Shown piece by piece: positions 61,528 through 64,000 of a stretch of 64,000 nt of DNA. Numbering within the stretch: the first letter of the stretch is position 1; each line of letters begins with the position of its first letter. This DNA is from an uncultured Lachnospiraceae bacterium (lineage in GTDB: Bacteria > Bacillota > Clostridia > Lachnospirales > Lachnospiraceae): contig CAJUIS010000012.1 in NCBI GenBank assembly GCA_910586645.1, positions 11,184 through 75,183 on the forward strand, given 5' to 3'. The notes below the pieces were generated by a model. That model did not search any database and was not told the origin of the DNA. It saw nothing but the letters and a program-made list of their open reading frames with translations. Position numbers and translations under genes: made by a program.

Positions 61528-62271
61528 ATGAGCGTTATCACAATGAAACAGTTACTGGAAGCAGGTGTTCATTTTGGGCATCAGACAAGAAGATGGAACC
61601 CGAAAATGGCTCCTTACATCTACACAGAGAGAAACGGCATTTATATCATCGATCTTCAGAAGTCTGTGGGAAAAGTAGATGAAGCTTACAAAGCTGTTGC
61701 CGATGTAGTGGCGGACGGAGGCACGATTCTCTTTGTCGGCACAAAGAAACAGGCGCAGGATGCAATTAAAGTGGAAGCGGATCGCTGCGGTATGTATTAT
61801 GTAAACGAAAGATGGCTGGGCGGTATGCTGACGAATTTCAAAACGATTCGCAGCCGTGTGGATCGTTTAAAGGCGATTGAAGCGATGGCGGAAGACGGCA
61901 CATTCGACGTACTGCCGAAAAAAGAGGTTATCGCGCTGAAAAAAGAATGGGAAAAATTAGAAAAGAATCTTGGCGGAATCAAGGACATGAAACGTCTGCC
62001 GGATGCGATTTTTGTAGTAGATCCGAAGAAAGAGAGAATTTGCATTCAGGAAGCGCATACGCTTGGGATTCCGTTAATCGGCATTGCAGATACAAACTGC
62101 GATCCGGAAGAGCTGGATTTTGTAATTCCTGGCAACGACGATGCGATTCGCGCAGTAAAATTAATCGTTTCGAAAATGGCGGATGCAGTCGTTGAGGCAA
62201 ATCAGGGAACGATAGAGACAGATAATACAGAAATGGAAGAAGAGACTGCAGAAGAAGCAGTTGAAGCATAA
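61528..62271 (+). CDS. rpsB: 30S ribosomal protein S2
   Basis: A 247-residue S2 protein of the small ribosomal subunit. 'LLEAGVHFGHQTRRWNPKM' and 'TERNGIYIIDLQKS' at the start, 'WLGGMLTNFKTIRSRV' and 'IPLIGIADTNCDPEELDFVIPGND' are diagnostic. The C-terminus is acidic, as often seen in Firmicutes. GGAGGT lies before ATG 61528. tsf follows after 22 bases, the universal rpsB-tsf pair. Confidence 0.98.
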   Translation: MSVITMKQLLEAGVHFGHQTRRWNPKMAPYIYTERNGIYIIDLQKSVGKVDEAYKAVADVVADGGTILFVGTKKQAQDAIKVEADRCGMYYVNERWLGGMLTNFKTIRSRVDRLKAIEAMAEDGTFDVLPKKEVIALKKEWEKLEKNLGGIKDMKRLPDAIFVVDPKKERICIQEAHTLGIPLIGIADTNCDPEELDFVIPGNDDAIRAVKLIVSKMADAVVEANQGTIETDNTEMEEETAEEAVEA

Positions 62272-62293
62272 AAGTATTGGAGGACAGACAGAG

Positions 62294-63226
62294 ATGGCGA
62301 TTACAGCGGCAATGGTAAAGGAACTGCGCGAGTTATCCGGCGCAGGAATGATGGATTGTAAAAAAGCGTTAAATGAAACAAATGGAAATATGGACGAGGC
62401 TATGGAGTTCTTAAGAAAGAACGGCCAGGCCAAGGCTGAGAAGAAGGCTTCCCGCATTGCGGCGGAAGGCATTGTAAAAATAGTTTCTAAAGATAATAAA
62501 GCGGCAATCGTGGAAGTGAATTCAGAAACTGATTTTGTTGCAAAGAATGAGAAATTCCAGACTTATGTCGGAAAAGTTGCGGAGCAGGCTCTGGCTTCAA
62601 ACGCAGCGGACATAGACGCATTTATGGAAGAAGCATGGATTGAGGATTCGTCTAAGACGGTAAAAGATGTGCTGGTAGAGCAGGTTGCAGTCATTGGTGA
62701 GAATCTGAAAATCAGAAGATTTGAAAAAGCTGCTGTTGAAAACGGATGCATTGTGGACTATATCCACGGCGGCGGACGCATCGGAGTTGTCGTTGTTGCA
62801 GAATCAGACGTTGTGAACGATGCGGTAAAAGAGGCGATGAAAAACATTGCAATGCAGATTGCAGCGCTGAATCCGAAATATATTGACAGAAGCGAAGTAA
62901 GCGCGGAATATATTGCGCATGAGAAAGAGATTTTACTGGCTCAGATTATGAACGATCCGAAAGAGTCCCAGAAGCCCGAAAAAGTAATCAATGGCATGAT
63001 CGAAGGACGCGTAAGCAAGGAGCTGAAAGAAATCTGCCTGATGGATCAGGTTTACGTAAAGGCAGAGGATGGAAAGCAGACCGTTGCAAAATATCTCGAG
63101 ACTGTTTCAAAAGAAGCAGGCACGAAAGTTTCTGTAAAGAAGTTTATCCGCTTTGAGACAGGCGAAGGGCTTGAAAAGAAGAATGAGGATTTTGCGGCGG
63201 AGGTTGCGGCGCAGATGGGTATGTAA
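62294..63226 (+). CDS. tsf: Elongation factor Ts
   Basis: A 310-residue nucleotide exchange factor for EF-Tu. The N-terminal UBA-like domain with 'VKELRELSGAGMMDCKKALNE', and the core 'NSETDFVAKNEKF' and 'HGGGRIGVVVV', match the family; length is normal. ATG 62294 has TGGAGG about 10 bases upstream; the longer frame from 62261 overlaps rpsB. In most Firmicutes pyrH and frr follow; here a terminator and apparent mobile DNA follow. Confidence 0.98.
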   Translation: MAITAAMVKELRELSGAGMMDCKKALNETNGNMDEAMEFLRKNGQAKAEKKASRIAAEGIVKIVSKDNKAAIVEVNSETDFVAKNEKFQTYVGKVAEQALASNAADIDAFMEEAWIEDSSKTVKDVLVEQVAVIGENLKIRRFEKAAVENGCIVDYIHGGGRIGVVVVAESDVVNDAVKEAMKNIAMQIAALNPKYIDRSEVSAEYIAHEKEILLAQIMNDPKESQKPEKVINGMIEGRVSKELKEICLMDQVYVKAEDGKQTVAKYLETVSKEAGTKVSVKKFIRFETGEGLEKKNEDFAAEVAAQMGM

Positions 63227-63263
63227 GCGAAGTTTGCATTTGAAATAACTGTATAAAAATTAT

Positions 63264-63327
63264 AAGGCTCCGAATGCCTTGTAATCACGCATTTTCAAGT
63301 GATTATGAGGGATTCGGAGCCTTTTTC
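63264..63327 (+). terminator. Strong terminator of the rpsB-tsf operon
   Basis: GGCTCCGAAT (63266-63275) pairs with ATTCGGAGCC (63312-63321), with an inner stem TAATCAC/GTGATTA, followed by five Ts. Confidence 0.9.
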
Positions 63328-63395
63328 TATTCAAAAAAAGGTCAAGATGGAAATACCGTCTTTTACCGTTAAAAACCGTCTAAAATCACTTCAAA

Positions 63396-63462
63396 TTGAG
63401 TATTACTCAACAGCTTTGTTGAGTAAATTGGATACTCACAATCTTCGGCGAAGTTTACTCAA
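63396..63462. repeat. Cluster of TTGAGTA inverted half-sites
   Basis: A perfect palindrome TTGAGTA-T-TACTCAA at 63396-63410 is followed by TTGAGTAAA (63419-63427) and TTTACTCAA (63454-63462), which form a second inverted pair. Four half-sites in 67 bases suggest binding sites of a regulator or recombinase, or an iteron-like region. They lie in the spacer between the tsf terminator and a mobile-element-type gene. The base composition is more A/T-rich than the neighbouring core genes. Confidence 0.5.
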
Positions 63463-63531
63463 TTATCGTAATCCCTTAAAACTCATTTTCTCAAATCCTT
63501 CATAATATTAAAAAATTTAAGGAGATTAATT

Positions 63532-63999
63532 ATGGCAAATACAGCGTTAGGAGCAGAAAAAGAGAAAGCGATTATTTTTATCAGCGATGCACATGAAAAA
63601 TTCTACTATGAGAAATTGAAAGAGGTCAGGTATCAGGACGTGTACCACAAAGCGCTTGTATATTGTCTTGGTATCAGCGATGACACGAGAAGAAATATTT
63701 ACAGTATCTATGATTTTAAGACAGGCTGTGTAAAAACAGAGTGCCTGCATGAAGGCTGGCAGACCAGCGGGAGCGTGAAAGTAGTCAGGATGGCGTATAA
63801 CCTTTACTGCAACGGTACGCCGAGTGTCCTTGATTATGATGATGCGGAGGAACAGGTAGACGAGTGCAGGCTTTATACAGTGGAGGAATTATTCTGCTGT
63901 GCCTATGCACCTTATTTTTGGCAGGCGGTACAGATACGGTATCCAGAATACGCAACGTATAACCATGATCTGTACGCCATGTTCGGAGGACGGGATTGA
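63532..63999 (+). CDS. DUF6075 family protein, typical of integrative conjugative elements
   Basis: A 155-residue protein that matches the DUF6075 family by its sequence ('IIFISDAHEKFYYEKLKEV', 'YCLGISDDTRRNIYSIYDF', 'ECLHEGWQTSGSVKVVRMA', 'APYFWQAVQIRYPEY'). Such proteins recur in integrative and conjugative elements and plasmids of gut Clostridia; the function is unknown. AAGGAG lies 7 to 12 bases before ATG 63532. The gene ends at the last bases of the window, so the likely element continues to the right. Confidence 0.78.
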   Translation: MANTALGAEKEKAIIFISDAHEKFYYEKLKEVRYQDVYHKALVYCLGISDDTRRNIYSIYDFKTGCVKTECLHEGWQTSGSVKVVRMAYNLYCNGTPSVLDYDDAEEQVDECRLYTVEELFCCAYAPYFWQAVQIRYPEYATYNHDLYAMFGGRD

Positions 64000-64000
64000 T

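Noticed and set aside
63299..63505. 68-residue frame after tsf
   Set aside because: It begins in the terminator stem and covers the palindromic sites; no ribosome site.

Overview
The window looks like a chromosomal segment of an anaerobic, endospore-forming member of the Clostridia, most likely Lachnospiraceae. This rests on the gene content: the sporulation genes yqfC and yqfD in front of phoH and ybeY, a desulfoferrodoxin-type superoxide reductase, Rex, a Firmicute-type RqcH, BspA-like surface repeats, and hybrid histidine kinases of the kind common in gut Lachnospiraceae. Coding density is high. Nearly all genes are on the + strand, with rqcH and one small NTF2-like gene on the - strand. 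I see no tRNA, rRNA or CRISPR array. The species assignment is an inference from families, not a database result.

Layout. (1) 1-10744: the tail of a DegV protein, purA, then three hybrid sensor kinases (two membrane-bound, one soluble with GAF/PAS) around an orphan solute-binding lipoprotein. (2) 10851-15478: a Gld-type ABC exporter module (ATPase, fused permease/GldG protein, DUF4340 protein), a NifX-like metal protein and superoxide reductase, the last two with their own extended -10 promoters. (3) 15566-22238: a tight operon pdp-yqfC-yqfD-phoH-(degenerate PgpH)-ybeY-DUF3048 lipoprotein. (4) 22330-30629: rex behind a consensus promoter, then nnr, alr, an orphan mazF, a CBS-domain protein, yebC, metY and glgA. 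(5) 30698-35586: a ClpP-fold TepA-like protease, Asp23-like protein, fakA and recG, convergent with rqcH. (6) 37639-43948: glnS, a DUF2225 protein, a MocR regulator, a 56-aa conserved-looking small gene, and a Dam-type methyltransferase overlapping a restriction endonuclease. (7) 44068-48679: the two topoisomerase subunits, separated by a MITE-like hairpin and a C-poor spacer. (8) 48848-53347: a phosphodiesterase-like lipoprotein and the overlapping trio folC-gshA-CPBP protease. (9) 53453-58356: cell-surface genes with homopolymer frame disruptions: a BspA-like repeat protein, a Big2-domain secreted protein and an O-antigen-ligase-like polymerase. (10) 58386-64000: an NTF2-like protein, helD, the rpsB-tsf operon with a structured leader, a strong terminator, and then the apparent edge of a mobile element (a DUF6075 protein behind a cluster of TTGAGTA half-sites).

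The core genes belong to nucleotide synthesis and salvage, translation, ribosome quality control, replication topology, redox control and envelope formation. The accessory signals most worth pursuing are the G11 and T7 tracts that break the BspA-like gene, the degenerate PgpH relic, the MITE-like element between the topoisomerase genes, the intergenic double repeat upstream of rqcH, the methylase/endonuclease pair, and the mobile-element boundary after tsf. I did not find a clearly undescribed multi-gene system; the candidates below are individual oddities.
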